From: Marinobacter sp.
GTDB taxonomy: Bacteria > Pseudomonadota > Gammaproteobacteria > Pseudomonadales > Oleiphilaceae
Assembly: GCA_018402255.1 (NCBI GenBank)
Contig: JAGYIS010000008.1
Location: 124,001-188,000, forward strand
Direction: 5' to 3'
DNA: 64,000 bases
Positions 55,981 through 64,000 of the stretch are shown here, one piece after another. A program made the translations under genes and the position numbers. The notes beneath the pieces were generated by a model. It saw nothing but the letters and a program-made list of their open reading frames with translations, was not told where the DNA came from and ran no database searches. Positions within the stretch are counted from its first letter, which is position 1. Every line of letters starts with the position of its first letter.

Positions 55981-56666
55981 GGGGTGTTGTTAACCTCGTT
56001 GTGGCAAGCTTCGAGCAAACCCAGTACTGGTTCCAGCCGAACGTCCAGTTCAGCGAGTAACAATGCCTGCGCTTCCTCGCAGTAACGGTAGAACCAGTGA
56101 TCGGGTGCGTGGCTTGAATTATGGGGTTGGTCAGAAGGTGCCTGTAATTGCCGGAATTGCTGCTCCAGCACTTGGGTCACCTGTGCAAAACACTGGCTGG
56201 TGTAGCCGGCTATGGTATGGTCGAACACTGAGTCGAGTTCTGCCAGCCGTGCCAGGGCCTGGCCCTGATCTTTCATGGATTTGCGGACTTTATCCCGCAA
56301 CTGGCGGCTGGTGGCGGCAATTCTTCGCTGTAATACCAGCCACGCATTTAATACCGGCTCAAACTCCGGTTCGCCTTCAAACTCAAGTTCATCCACCCAG
56401 GTGTGAATCCGGCGAACCAGTGCCCGGCGGGTGGTGACCAGCTCGTCAGTCAGTTTGTCGACCACCGCACCTTGCACCTGGCCTGGCTGCCGGGCGCGGT
56501 AGGCAGTGGCGGCGTCCAGGGTCATGGTGTCGCCAAGGCCAAAAAGCCGGCTCAGGCGCTCTGCGAAACAGGGCAGGACGTCAGAAGCTGCAGGCGCACC
56601 CAGCCGGGCCAGTTGTGCCAGCAGTTTTGATGAATGGGCTTTATTTGCCTGCGGCTGGTTCGGCAT
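55977..56666 (-). CDS. DUF3348 protein, first gene of motor operon
   Basis: 229 residues, soluble and helical, of the DUF3348 family. Recognisable parts: LLAQLARLGAPAASDVLPCF, AERLSRLFGLGDTMTLDAA, ALVRRIHTWVDELEFEGEPE and FYRYCEEAQALLLAELDVRL. No catalytic motif seen. It overlaps the MotA-like gene by 4 bp and begins 247 bp from the divergent helicase gene. In related operons this gene is first; its role is unknown. Confidence 0.82.
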   Translation of the reverse strand: MPNQPQANKAHSSKLLAQLARLGAPAASDVLPCFAERLSRLFGLGDTMTLDAATAYRARQPGQVQGAVVDKLTDELVTTRRALVRRIHTWVDELEFEGEPEFEPVLNAWLVLQRRIAATSRQLRDKVRKSMKDQGQALARLAELDSVFDHTIAGYTSQCFAQVTQVLEQQFRQLQAPSDQPHNSSHAPDHWFYRYCEEAQALLLAELDVRLEPVLGLLEACHNEVNNTP

Positions 56667-56913
56667 CCGTTCGGTGTCTCACTCCGTGATCAGATCGGGC
56701 TAACGTCAAACGGTGCTATTCTACTGGCTTACGGAAGTGAAGCATAATGACCGTACCGTGAGGCACCGCACGGCATTTTGATCGGGTGGAGATGAGCATG
56801 AGACCCTGAGCAACAAACATCCTTGCTGTGGTAGTGAGTCGCAGGGAACCGGTTACAATAGACGCCGATCGTTTGTGAATCGATAAATCAAGCCAGTTGG
56901 AAAGGATTGCCAG

Positions 56914-59900
56914 ATGTCTGAGCAGGAAGCACCTGAAGTACAGATTAGCGCCACGTTTGTTGAGAAAATCAACTTTGCCTGCCACCAGAGTGCCTTCGCA
57001 ATACTGCGGGAGCTGAAGGTTCAGAATCTCGACGCCAAGGAAGGTTTGTCTGATCTCACCATTGTTCTCGAAGCCTCTCCGGGCTTTTTGAAGCGTAAAG
57101 AGTGGAAGGTGGATTACCTTGCAGCGAAGGAGCTCCTGCTCGTCAAAGATCGTGATCTGGAGCTGGATGGTGGCTTCCTTTACGGCCTGACGGAGTCGAT
57201 GCGTGGTGCGGTAACCGTTCAAGTGCTGCGGGCTGGGCGGGTGCTTTCGGAAAGAGTGATCCAGGTAGAACTGCTGGCTTGCAATGAGTGGGGTGGTGCG
57301 GAGTACATGCCCGAGTTGCTGGCGTCGTTCTGTACGCCGAATGCCCCGACTATTGATCGTTTGCTGGGGCAGGCGAGCCAGATTCTGCGCAAAGCCGGCA
57401 AGCCGGATGCCCTTGACGGATACCGATCCGGCAGCCGTGAGCAGGTATGGCTGCAGGCCTCCGCGATCTATTCCGCGGTGGTCAACATGCAAGTGAGCTA
57501 TGCCCTGCCGCCCGCCAGTTTTGAATCCAATGGTCAGAAAATCCGCCTTCCTGGCCAGATCGAAAACAGCCGGGTGGCCACCTGCCTGGATTCCACGCTT
57601 TTGCTGGCAGCCGCGTTCGAGCAGGCAAACCTGAACCCGATGATTGTTCTGACTCGCGGCCATGCCCTTGTCGGCCTGTGGCTGGAAAACGAAGATCTGT
57701 CGAGCATTGTGCTTCGGGACCCTCAGATCCTGCGTCAGCGGATTCCGCTTAAAGAACTGATCCTGATTGAAACCACCCTCGCTACCCAGCACCCGCCAGT
57801 GTCTTTTTCCAGAGCGGTCGCTGCTGGTAACGATCAGATGTCGATATCCGAGGACGACAAATTTATTGCCGCCGTTGACATTCGCCGCGCGCGAGCTCAC
57901 CGGTTTAATCCCATCAGTCTGAAAAGTCCGATCGCTGCGGAACCTGATAATCCCAGCATCAGCGAACCTACGGAGCTGGCGCTGGAAGAGGCCCCCGATC
58001 TTAACTCCAATCCGCCGGAGTATCTGGAGCAGAATATCCCTGACGACACGCCGGAAGGGCGGGTGGAGCGCTGGCAGCGAAAACTGCTGGATTTGTCGGC
58101 CAGGAACCCGCTTCTCAATTACCGTCATGGTGTCAGCAGCCTGTCGATCCTGACGGTTGCTCCGGCAGAACTGGAAGACTTACTGGCCAGTGGCGCCAAA
58201 ATTTCGATCTCACCTTACCCCTGGTTGCAAACCAAAAAGCAGGATTCGGAACTGCATCAGCAACGAACGGGCGAAGAACTCAAAGCCGCCTATGTCAGGG
58301 ATGCCTTCAGCAAGAACCAGGTTCTTGTGGACATGCCACAGAATGAGCTGGATCGCCGGGCGGTCGAAATCTACCGGCGGGCGCAAACCTCGCTCAGGGA
58401 AGGGGGTTCTAACACGCTGTTCCTGGCCATGGGCTTCATGGTATGGCGCTCACGGGAGAATAACCGGGTTTACCGGGCGCCGCTGGTGTTATTGCCGGTA
58501 ACGCTGGAACGCAAATCGGTGCGGCAGGGCATCCGGATTGTCGCCAATGATGACGAGCCCCGGTTCAACACCACGCTGCTGGAAATGCTGAGACGGGATT
58601 TCGGCATCGATATCCACGGTTTTGATGATGCCTTGCCCCGGGACGACCATGGCGTGGATATTCCCGGCATCTGGAATGTAGTGCGTCATGCCATTAAGGA
58701 TGTCGCAGGCTTTGAAGTGGTGGAAAATGTGGTTCTCGGGCACTTTTCATTTGCCAAGTATCTGATGTGGAGGGATCTCGTCGATCGCTCTGCCGCGTTG
58801 AAAGAAAGCCCGGTTGTGAAACATCTGATCGAGTCCCCCCGGGATCCATACGACAGCGATATCCGGTTTGTTAACGCTAGAGACATCGATAAGGAATACA
58901 AACCCGCAGATTTTCTGACGCCGCTTCCCGCGGACTCGTCCCAGATGTCGGCTATCGCAACGGCGGATCTCGGTAAGGATTTCGTGATCATCGGTCCGCC
59001 CGGAACCGGTAAAAGCCAGACCATTAGTAACCTGATTGCCCACATGCTGGGTAAGGGCAAGAAGGTTCTGTTTGTGTCGGAAAAGACCGCTGCCCTGGAA
59101 GTGGTGCACCGCCGGTTGCGTGATGTGGGGCTGGGACAATTCTGTCTGGAGCTGCATTCCAACAAAGCCAGCAAAGCGGATGTGCTGGCTCAGCTTGGCG
59201 CGTCCTGGAGCAACGCGGCCCGAACTCCGGTGGCAGGTTGGCAACGTGAAGCTGACCGCCTCAGGGCGCAGCGCGACAGCCTGAATAACCTGGTGAATGC
59301 CCTGCATGAGCGGCACCGCAACGGCCTGACCCCCCACTATGCCATCGGGGTAAAGGTCCGGGATCAGGCGTTGACCGAAAAAGTACGGCTCGGCTGGGAA
59401 CAGACTGATGCTCACGACGAGCAACAGTTGCAGCACCTCAGAGAGATGGCCGAGCTCCTTCGAGTGCAAGCCCGAGCGGTTGGGCAGTTTGACGGCCACC
59501 CGCTGAAAGTGATCAATCATTACGAATGGCACCCCCAGTGGCAGGAACAGTTGGTGAGCGCTGCCGAAGGTTTGCAGGCCGGGGCTGCCCGCTTGGCCGA
59601 TCAACTGGCTGAGCTGGAGAAGGCTATTGGGGTTAAGCTGGGGTCGGTGAACCTGTCACGGTTCGAAAGCGTGGTCGAGCTGGGCCAGACCCTGCTTGAC
59701 TGTTACGGCAAGCGCGTCGCGTTTGCATTGGAGCCTGAAGGCCAGGAATACCTCAACGGCATCACGGACGTGGTGCCTTATCTTGAACGTTATCAGGCTG
59801 CTTTGCCGAAACTGAGTTGTCCATACGAGCCCCTAGCCTGGCAAAAGCTGGACGCACACAGCCTTGGCCGGGCATGGGAAGAGGCGGCAGCAACCTGGTG

Positions 59901-62124
59901 GCCCAAAGACTGGTTTGCCAAGCGCAAGGTTCGAAAGGCGATGCGCCAGGGCGGAGCCCAGGCCAAACCGGACCCGGCCAGCGACATTCCCTTGCTGCAA
60001 GAACTACGGGAAACCGGTGGTCATATCGATCGCCTGGAGGCTCTGCTTAACAGCTTGCGCGGCTGGAATCGCTATGAGACAGGCACCGGCGTCATCAGTG
60101 ACCTTCATACGCTGGGCACCCGGGTTCGCTCTGTGGTCAGCAAACTGGCCGACAGTGCTGACAGCCTGATTGCGCTGCGTACCGGCGTTCGTACTCTGCT
60201 GCACGATGCCAACGACTTGCTGGCGCCGGAAGCCGCAGTCGGCAAAGTGATTACCGGGTTTCTGGCAGCCGCTTCGGCGTTTGAGCAGCAAAGGGCGCAC
60301 TTTGAACAGCTGGCCGGTGTGCAGCTGGAAGAGTACCTTCCGGCAGAAGCGTCCGCCTGCGAACAGATTGCCAGCCTTTGCCAGCAGGTCGCAGGCCATC
60401 AATCGTCCTTGAGAGACTGGTGTGCCTGGGTTCGGCGACGGTCGGAAGCGCTGGCCCTGCAGCTCGCCCCAATGGTCGATGCCATTGAGAGTGGCAGCGT
60501 GACACCGGAGGAAATCCCCGCAGCTTTTGAGGCGGCCTACTGTAACTGGTGGTCCGCCGGAGTCATCGGAGAGAACGAAACCCTGAGAACCTTCTCATCT
60601 CCGGAGCATGAAGCGACCATTCAGCGGTTCCGGGAACTGGACTCCCGGTTCTGCGAACTGACGGCCCGGCATATTGCGGCCGAGCTGTCGCACCACATAC
60701 CTGAACAAGGCGACGTAACCCGCAGCTCACACTGGGGCATTCTGCGCCATGAGCTGCAAAAGAAAGCCCGGCATAAATCGGTTCGGGAACTGATGCAATT
60801 GATGCCGGACGTCGTCACGACCCTGGCCCCTTGCCTGATGATGTCGCCACTCTCGATTGCCCAGTATCTGTCGGCAGATCAGGCGCTGTTTGATGTGGTG
60901 ATTTTTGATGAGGCGTCACAGATCACGGTGGGTGACGCCATTGGCTCGCTGGCCCGTGGCCGGCAGGTGATCGTGGCGGGAGACCCAAAACAGATGCCGC
61001 CCACCAACTTCTTCTCCCGTTCCGATGACGACCCGGATGGCGACATGGACGGCGAGAGCGATCTGGAAAGCATTCTGGACGAGCTGATTGGCGCCAGTAT
61101 TCCTCAACGGGTGCTGAACCTGCACTACCGGTCACGGCGGGAAAGCCTGATCGCGTTCTCTAACCGACAATACTACGACAGCTCCCTGGTCACCTTTCCT
61201 GCACCGGTCCACCCGGACAACGGCGTGTCTCTGGTGCGGGTAGACGGGCTCTACGGCCGTGGGGCGGAACGCAACAACCCCGAGGAAGCCAAAGCCATCG
61301 TGGCGGAAATCGTTCGCCGACTCACCTCCGATGACGAGTCGGTTCGCCAGCAATCCATCGGGGTGGTGACGTTCAACACCGAGCAGCAAGCAACGATTGA
61401 AGATTTACTCGATGAAGCGCGCGCAAAAGATCCATCCATCGAATGGGCCTTCTCGGAGGACAACAATCTGGAACCGGTTTTCGTGAAGAACCTGGAAACC
61501 GTACAAGGAGACGAACGGGACGTCATTCTGTTCAGCATCACTTACGGTCCGGACCATTTAGGCCGGATAACCATGGATTTCGGGCCCTTGAACCGAACCG
61601 GTGGTGAGCGCCGTCTGAACGTGGCATTGACCCGGGCTCGTACTCGGATGATGGTGTTTACCAGCATGCCTCCGGAAGCGATCGATCTGTCGCGCACCCA
61701 GGCTCGTGCGGTGGCGGATCTGAAACATTTCATGGAGTTTGCCGAGCGTGGTGTGCAGGCTTTTGGCCGTCAGGGCACACAGGCCATAGATGACATTCAG
61801 GCGCCCTTGGAGGCCGCGGTGGCAAGATCACTGCAGAGCAAAGGGTGGGACGTTCACTCTCAGGTTGGCGCTTCGGCCTACCGGATCGACATCGGGATTG
61901 CTCACCCGGATGTACCGGGTACCTACCTTGCGGGCATCGAGTGCGACGGAGAAATGTACCTGAGCTCACCCTACGCCCGGGAACGGGACAAAATCCGCCA
62001 GAGTGTGATGGAAGGGCTCGGTTGGACACTCTTCCGTGTCTGGGCAACAGACTGGTGGACCAACCCGGAGAAAGCTCTGGAAGACTTGGATGGCGCTCTG
62101 CGCAAGCGACTGGAGCAGGGCTGA
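56914..62124 (+). CDS. DUF4011-type SF1 helicase with C-terminal nuclease-like domain
   Basis: 1736 residues. The N-terminal part (about 1-350) contains a strand-rich region. A DUF4011-like segment begins near 380 (VERWQRKLLDLSARNPLLNY). Helicase motifs: Walker A IIGPPGTGKSQTI (about 693), Walker B VIFDEASQ (about 1331), motif III VAGDPKQMPPTNFF, motif IV VVTFNTEQQA, motif V VQGDERDVILFS, motif VI LNVALTRARTRM. A long helical insertion of about 600 residues lies between A and B. The end has RIDIGIAHP and GIECDGEMY, a PD-(D/E)xK-like set, then EGLGWTLFRVWATDWW. Such proteins are common in defence islands. It is divergent from the motor operon. ATG 56914 follows AAAGGA. Confidence 0.88.
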   Translation: MSEQEAPEVQISATFVEKINFACHQSAFAILRELKVQNLDAKEGLSDLTIVLEASPGFLKRKEWKVDYLAAKELLLVKDRDLELDGGFLYGLTESMRGAVTVQVLRAGRVLSERVIQVELLACNEWGGAEYMPELLASFCTPNAPTIDRLLGQASQILRKAGKPDALDGYRSGSREQVWLQASAIYSAVVNMQVSYALPPASFESNGQKIRLPGQIENSRVATCLDSTLLLAAAFEQANLNPMIVLTRGHALVGLWLENEDLSSIVLRDPQILRQRIPLKELILIETTLATQHPPVSFSRAVAAGNDQMSISEDDKFIAAVDIRRARAHRFNPISLKSPIAAEPDNPSISEPTELALEEAPDLNSNPPEYLEQNIPDDTPEGRVERWQRKLLDLSARNPLLNYRHGVSSLSILTVAPAELEDLLASGAKISISPYPWLQTKKQDSELHQQRTGEELKAAYVRDAFSKNQVLVDMPQNELDRRAVEIYRRAQTSLREGGSNTLFLAMGFMVWRSRENNRVYRAPLVLLPVTLERKSVRQGIRIVANDDEPRFNTTLLEMLRRDFGIDIHGFDDALPRDDHGVDIPGIWNVVRHAIKDVAGFEVVENVVLGHFSFAKYLMWRDLVDRSAALKESPVVKHLIESPRDPYDSDIRFVNARDIDKEYKPADFLTPLPADSSQMSAIATADLGKDFVIIGPPGTGKSQTISNLIAHMLGKGKKVLFVSEKTAALEVVHRRLRDVGLGQFCLELHSNKASKADVLAQLGASWSNAARTPVAGWQREADRLRAQRDSLNNLVNALHERHRNGLTPHYAIGVKVRDQALTEKVRLGWEQTDAHDEQQLQHLREMAELLRVQARAVGQFDGHPLKVINHYEWHPQWQEQLVSAAEGLQAGAARLADQLAELEKAIGVKLGSVNLSRFESVVELGQTLLDCYGKRVAFALEPEGQEYLNGITDVVPYLERYQAALPKLSCPYEPLAWQKLDAHSLGRAWEEAAATWWPKDWFAKRKVRKAMRQGGAQAKPDPASDIPLLQELRETGGHIDRLEALLNSLRGWNRYETGTGVISDLHTLGTRVRSVVSKLADSADSLIALRTGVRTLLHDANDLLAPEAAVGKVITGFLAAASAFEQQRAHFEQLAGVQLEEYLPAEASACEQIASLCQQVAGHQSSLRDWCAWVRRRSEALALQLAPMVDAIESGSVTPEEIPAAFEAAYCNWWSAGVIGENETLRTFSSPEHEATIQRFRELDSRFCELTARHIAAELSHHIPEQGDVTRSSHWGILRHELQKKARHKSVRELMQLMPDVVTTLAPCLMMSPLSIAQYLSADQALFDVVIFDEASQITVGDAIGSLARGRQVIVAGDPKQMPPTNFFSRSDDDPDGDMDGESDLESILDELIGASIPQRVLNLHYRSRRESLIAFSNRQYYDSSLVTFPAPVHPDNGVSLVRVDGLYGRGAERNNPEEAKAIVAEIVRRLTSDDESVRQQSIGVVTFNTEQQATIEDLLDEARAKDPSIEWAFSEDNNLEPVFVKNLETVQGDERDVILFSITYGPDHLGRITMDFGPLNRTGGERRLNVALTRARTRMMVFTSMPPEAIDLSRTQARAVADLKHFMEFAERGVQAFGRQGTQAIDDIQAPLEAAVARSLQSKGWDVHSQVGASAYRIDIGIAHPDVPGTYLAGIECDGEMYLSSPYARERDKIRQSVMEGLGWTLFRVWATDWWTNPEKALEDLDGALRKRLEQG

Positions 62125-62149
62125 TATCTTGGGGGTGAGCTGTAAGGTC

Positions 62150-63178
62150 TTAATTCACCCCATACTGCCGCGGCCGCTCAAATCGATAGAAGCCTTGCTC
62201 TTCTTCTTTGGCGATGGTCGGTGCGGCGATTCCGAAGTGTTCTTCGCGCAGGTTGCTCAGGGCTGCATCGAGTGCTTCGCCAGACAAGCGCTGCCTGAGC
62301 GCTTCCCGCTCTTCGCTATAGGCTCTGCCGTTCTGCCACTTCTCTTCCCGGGCCTGGTCTTGCTCGGCCAGCCGTTCGATGGCGTCGCTGGAATAGCCCA
62401 GCTGCTGGCGGAGCGCATCGATGGTCTGCTGGCGCTGATCGGCGGGCATGCTGGCCAGTTGTGACTGCACGCTGTTCATCGAAAACAGGGCATGGCCCAT
62501 AGCGCCGGAACCAACGAATTGGCGGGTCAGGTCATTGCCGTAAAGTTCATCTGCCGTACTTTGCAGTTGGTAGGTCAGCTCGGTCAGCTGGAGTTCGCCG
62601 GATTGGTCCAGTCTGGCCAGTTCTTGCTGGAAGGCTTCAGACTGCTCTTCCACCGCATTTTGTTCTTCGGCCCAGATCTCGCTGGCCAGGGTGCCAAAAA
62701 TGGCTTCTCGTTGTTGCCAGACTTCGGCGCTTCGTTCCAGTGCCGGCAGGCTCTGAAGCCGGAACTCGTGATTATCCAGCCAGTCGTGATAGCGGTCCAG
62801 GTTGGCGATCAGTGTCAGAATCTGGCCGGCGAGTTCGGGAAAGGCCGTCGTGATAGCGTCCTCAAAGAGCTCGTGGCCAGAGGATGGGTAACGTTCCAGC
62901 AGGGCCCGGCGCTCGTTATACAGGCGGGCCTGGGTGGCTGGCTCTGAAATGGTTTCGCCATAGTGCTCCAGGTAATGAACGGCCAATTCCATAATCAGTC
63001 GCGAAGGGTCCTGATTTTCCTGTTTGGCAATAATCGCCGCAGACGCCCCGGGGTCTGGACCCTGGTGTTCGGCCAGGCCGGATAGGTTGACTGGGCTTTG
63101 CGGTAGTGCCAGATAGGCGCCCGCTGCTCCCACCACAAGCGACACCGAAACAATGGCAAACAGCATTTTGCTTTTCAT
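62150..63178 (-). CDS. Lipase chaperone-like protein
   Basis: 342 residues. An N-terminal membrane anchor (about 5-26) is followed by a mostly helical body, as in lipase-specific foldases (LifO). Family-like parts: VWQQREAIFGTLASEIWAEE, LRQQLGYSSDAIERLAEQDQAREEKW and ALSNLREEHFG. The usual steric motif RxxFDYxLSAxGE is not exact here; LIMELAVHYLEHYGE lies at the same place and may be a degenerate form. No classical triacylglycerol lipase is adjacent; an SGNH-type hydrolase lies 54 bp upstream on the same strand and may be its client. Confidence 0.75.
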   Translation of the reverse strand: MKSKMLFAIVSVSLVVGAAGAYLALPQSPVNLSGLAEHQGPDPGASAAIIAKQENQDPSRLIMELAVHYLEHYGETISEPATQARLYNERRALLERYPSSGHELFEDAITTAFPELAGQILTLIANLDRYHDWLDNHEFRLQSLPALERSAEVWQQREAIFGTLASEIWAEEQNAVEEQSEAFQQELARLDQSGELQLTELTYQLQSTADELYGNDLTRQFVGSGAMGHALFSMNSVQSQLASMPADQRQQTIDALRQQLGYSSDAIERLAEQDQAREEKWQNGRAYSEEREALRQRLSGEALDAALSNLREEHFGIAAPTIAKEEEQGFYRFERPRQYGVN

Positions 63179-63232
63179 GGTTCAGCTACCTTAAAACCCC
63201 GGTGACCGCCTGGTCGCCGGGGTTTGTCGTTA

Positions 63233-63934
63233 TCAGAGCAAAGGTTGCAGTTTTGGCCAGATCAGGTCCGCAATTTTTTTGGAACCGCTGTCTGCCGGGT
63301 GGATGCCGTCAAAAATGATGTCGCGCTCGGTGATCACCGGGCGGGGGTCAACAAAGGTACAGCTGAGCACCGAGTTCTCGCAGGCTCTGGCAAGCGTGGC
63401 ATTGCCATAGTCGACGGCTTCTTTCAGGTCTTTCAGCCGGAACAGGCCGTTCTTGGTGTAGTAGTAGCCCACCAGAATGCCCTGATCAACGCCGGCCTCG
63501 GCCACTTCATTGAGGAAGTCCACGCCTTCAACATAGATGTTGTCGATGAAGTCTTTGCACTTCTGGCTCAGGCGACCAAATCGATACCAGGGGGTCTTGC
63601 AGCTGTTGGAGTTCAAAAAAATGGCGGGAATCAGAATGTCGTTGCCGCCGGCATCACCCACCATCGTCTCGATGTCCGGGTTGTCGGCAAGGGCCTCCCG
63701 GAACTGGTCAGGAATTGAGGGAGCAATCAACTCTCCAGACAATTCGGCACCAGAGACGGTGTAACGGCGAAAGGTTTCGCCGGCTTTGGCTTCCAGTTGA
63801 TTCTGGATTTCACCAGACAGCGCGAAAATTGAGTCTCCGACGAACACCACCTGATTGTTGTCGGCATCGGTCACCTTGTCGTTGCTGAGCAGGTAGCCCA
63901 GATCACTGCAACCGGTGAACAGTAACGCAACCAT
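63233..63934 (-). CDS. SGNH/GDSL hydrolase-like lipoprotein, start uncertain
   Basis: At least 233 residues. The catalytic blocks of the family are visible: GDSIF with the nucleophilic serine (about 34-36), an oxyanion-hole GGND (about 96), and the acid/His pair DGIHP near residue 212. A lipobox LFTGC lies only nine residues after ATG 63934, which is short for a signal peptide. The frame stays open to the window edge without another ATG, GTG or TTG, so the real start may be outside the window. It would be a surface- or outer-membrane-linked esterase. Confidence 0.75.
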   Translation of the reverse strand: MVALLFTGCSDLGYLLSNDKVTDADNNQVVFVGDSIFALSGEIQNQLEAKAGETFRRYTVSGAELSGELIAPSIPDQFREALADNPDIETMVGDAGGNDILIPAIFLNSNSCKTPWYRFGRLSQKCKDFIDNIYVEGVDFLNEVAEAGVDQGILVGYYYTKNGLFRLKDLKEAVDYGNATLARACENSVLSCTFVDPRPVITERDIIFDGIHPADSGSKKIADLIWPKLQPLL

Positions 63935-64000
63935 CAGTGCAGTCAGTGGCTTCAGGATGCTGGCATCGGCTATCGCTGGTAGCGACAGCCCGTTGTTGTG

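Noticed and set aside
56716..58128. 470-codon minus-strand open frame across the helicase promoter and N terminus
   Set aside because: It would cover the divergent promoter region and is antisense to the helicase; no motif recognised.

Overview
The window looks like chromosome of a free-living, probably marine, gammaproteobacterium. Gene content (PqqU/YncD-like receptor, ovothiol synthase OvoA, a SahR-type regulator next to metK-ahcY-metF, a tktA-epd-pgk-fba cluster, a lipase-chaperone-like protein) fits a Marinobacter-like organism. That assignment is inference from gene content and moderate-to-high GC, not a database match. Most of the window is ordinary core metabolism. No rRNA, tRNA or CRISPR array was seen.

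Layout. 0-7.4 kb: 3' end of a TRAP transporter permease, a TonB-dependent receptor, a TrpB2-type tryptophan synthase beta, then a PepSY protein facing a PepSY/response regulator/histidine kinase operon. 7.4-12.2 kb (minus): the prkA(yeaG)-yeaH-spoVR stress operon. 12.4-20.3 kb: tpm, a 2-hydroxyacid dehydrogenase, a YihY/BrkB membrane protein, an HDOD protein, a DUF445 membrane protein, rsmE and bioA; a perfect 28-bp inverted repeat element lies between the DUF445 gene and rsmE. 20.4-29.4 kb: a DUF2505 gene, then a tightly packed five-gene operon with a GNAT-like protein, a GH3 (acyl-acid amido synthetase-like) enzyme, a double GNAT-like protein, an RND adaptor and an RND pump. I read this as a small-molecule conjugation and export system of unknown product. 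29.4-39.4 kb: ovoA, a BCCT transporter split by a one-base frameshift, an MscS channel, an SDR, a DUF2750 gene, a polar amino-acid ABC importer and an orphan lipoprotein.

39.4-49.9 kb: methyl-cycle genes metF, ahcY and metK (minus), an ArsR-methyltransferase fusion (SahR-like) with matching ATCAAA-N4-TTTGAT palindromes before itself and before metK, then tktA-epd-pgk-fba (plus) ending in a strong terminator. A second member of the 28-bp-arm palindrome family lies between pgk and fba. 49.9-52.6 kb is an AT-richer, decayed accessory patch: remnants of an AbiE-type toxin-antitoxin pair with its operator-like inverted repeat, two or three orphan small genes, and a broken IS30-family transposase.

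52.7-62.1 kb is the most unusual region. A four-gene overlapping minus-strand operon (DUF3348, a MotA/ZorA-like membrane protein with a very long coiled-coil tail, a MotB/ZorB-like OmpA protein, DUF2894) sits head to head with a 1736-residue SF1 helicase carrying a C-terminal PD-(D/E)xK-like nuclease. The architecture resembles Zorya anti-phage motors plus a nucleic-acid effector, but with different accessory genes. The window ends with a lipase-chaperone-like gene and an SGNH-hydrolase lipoprotein.
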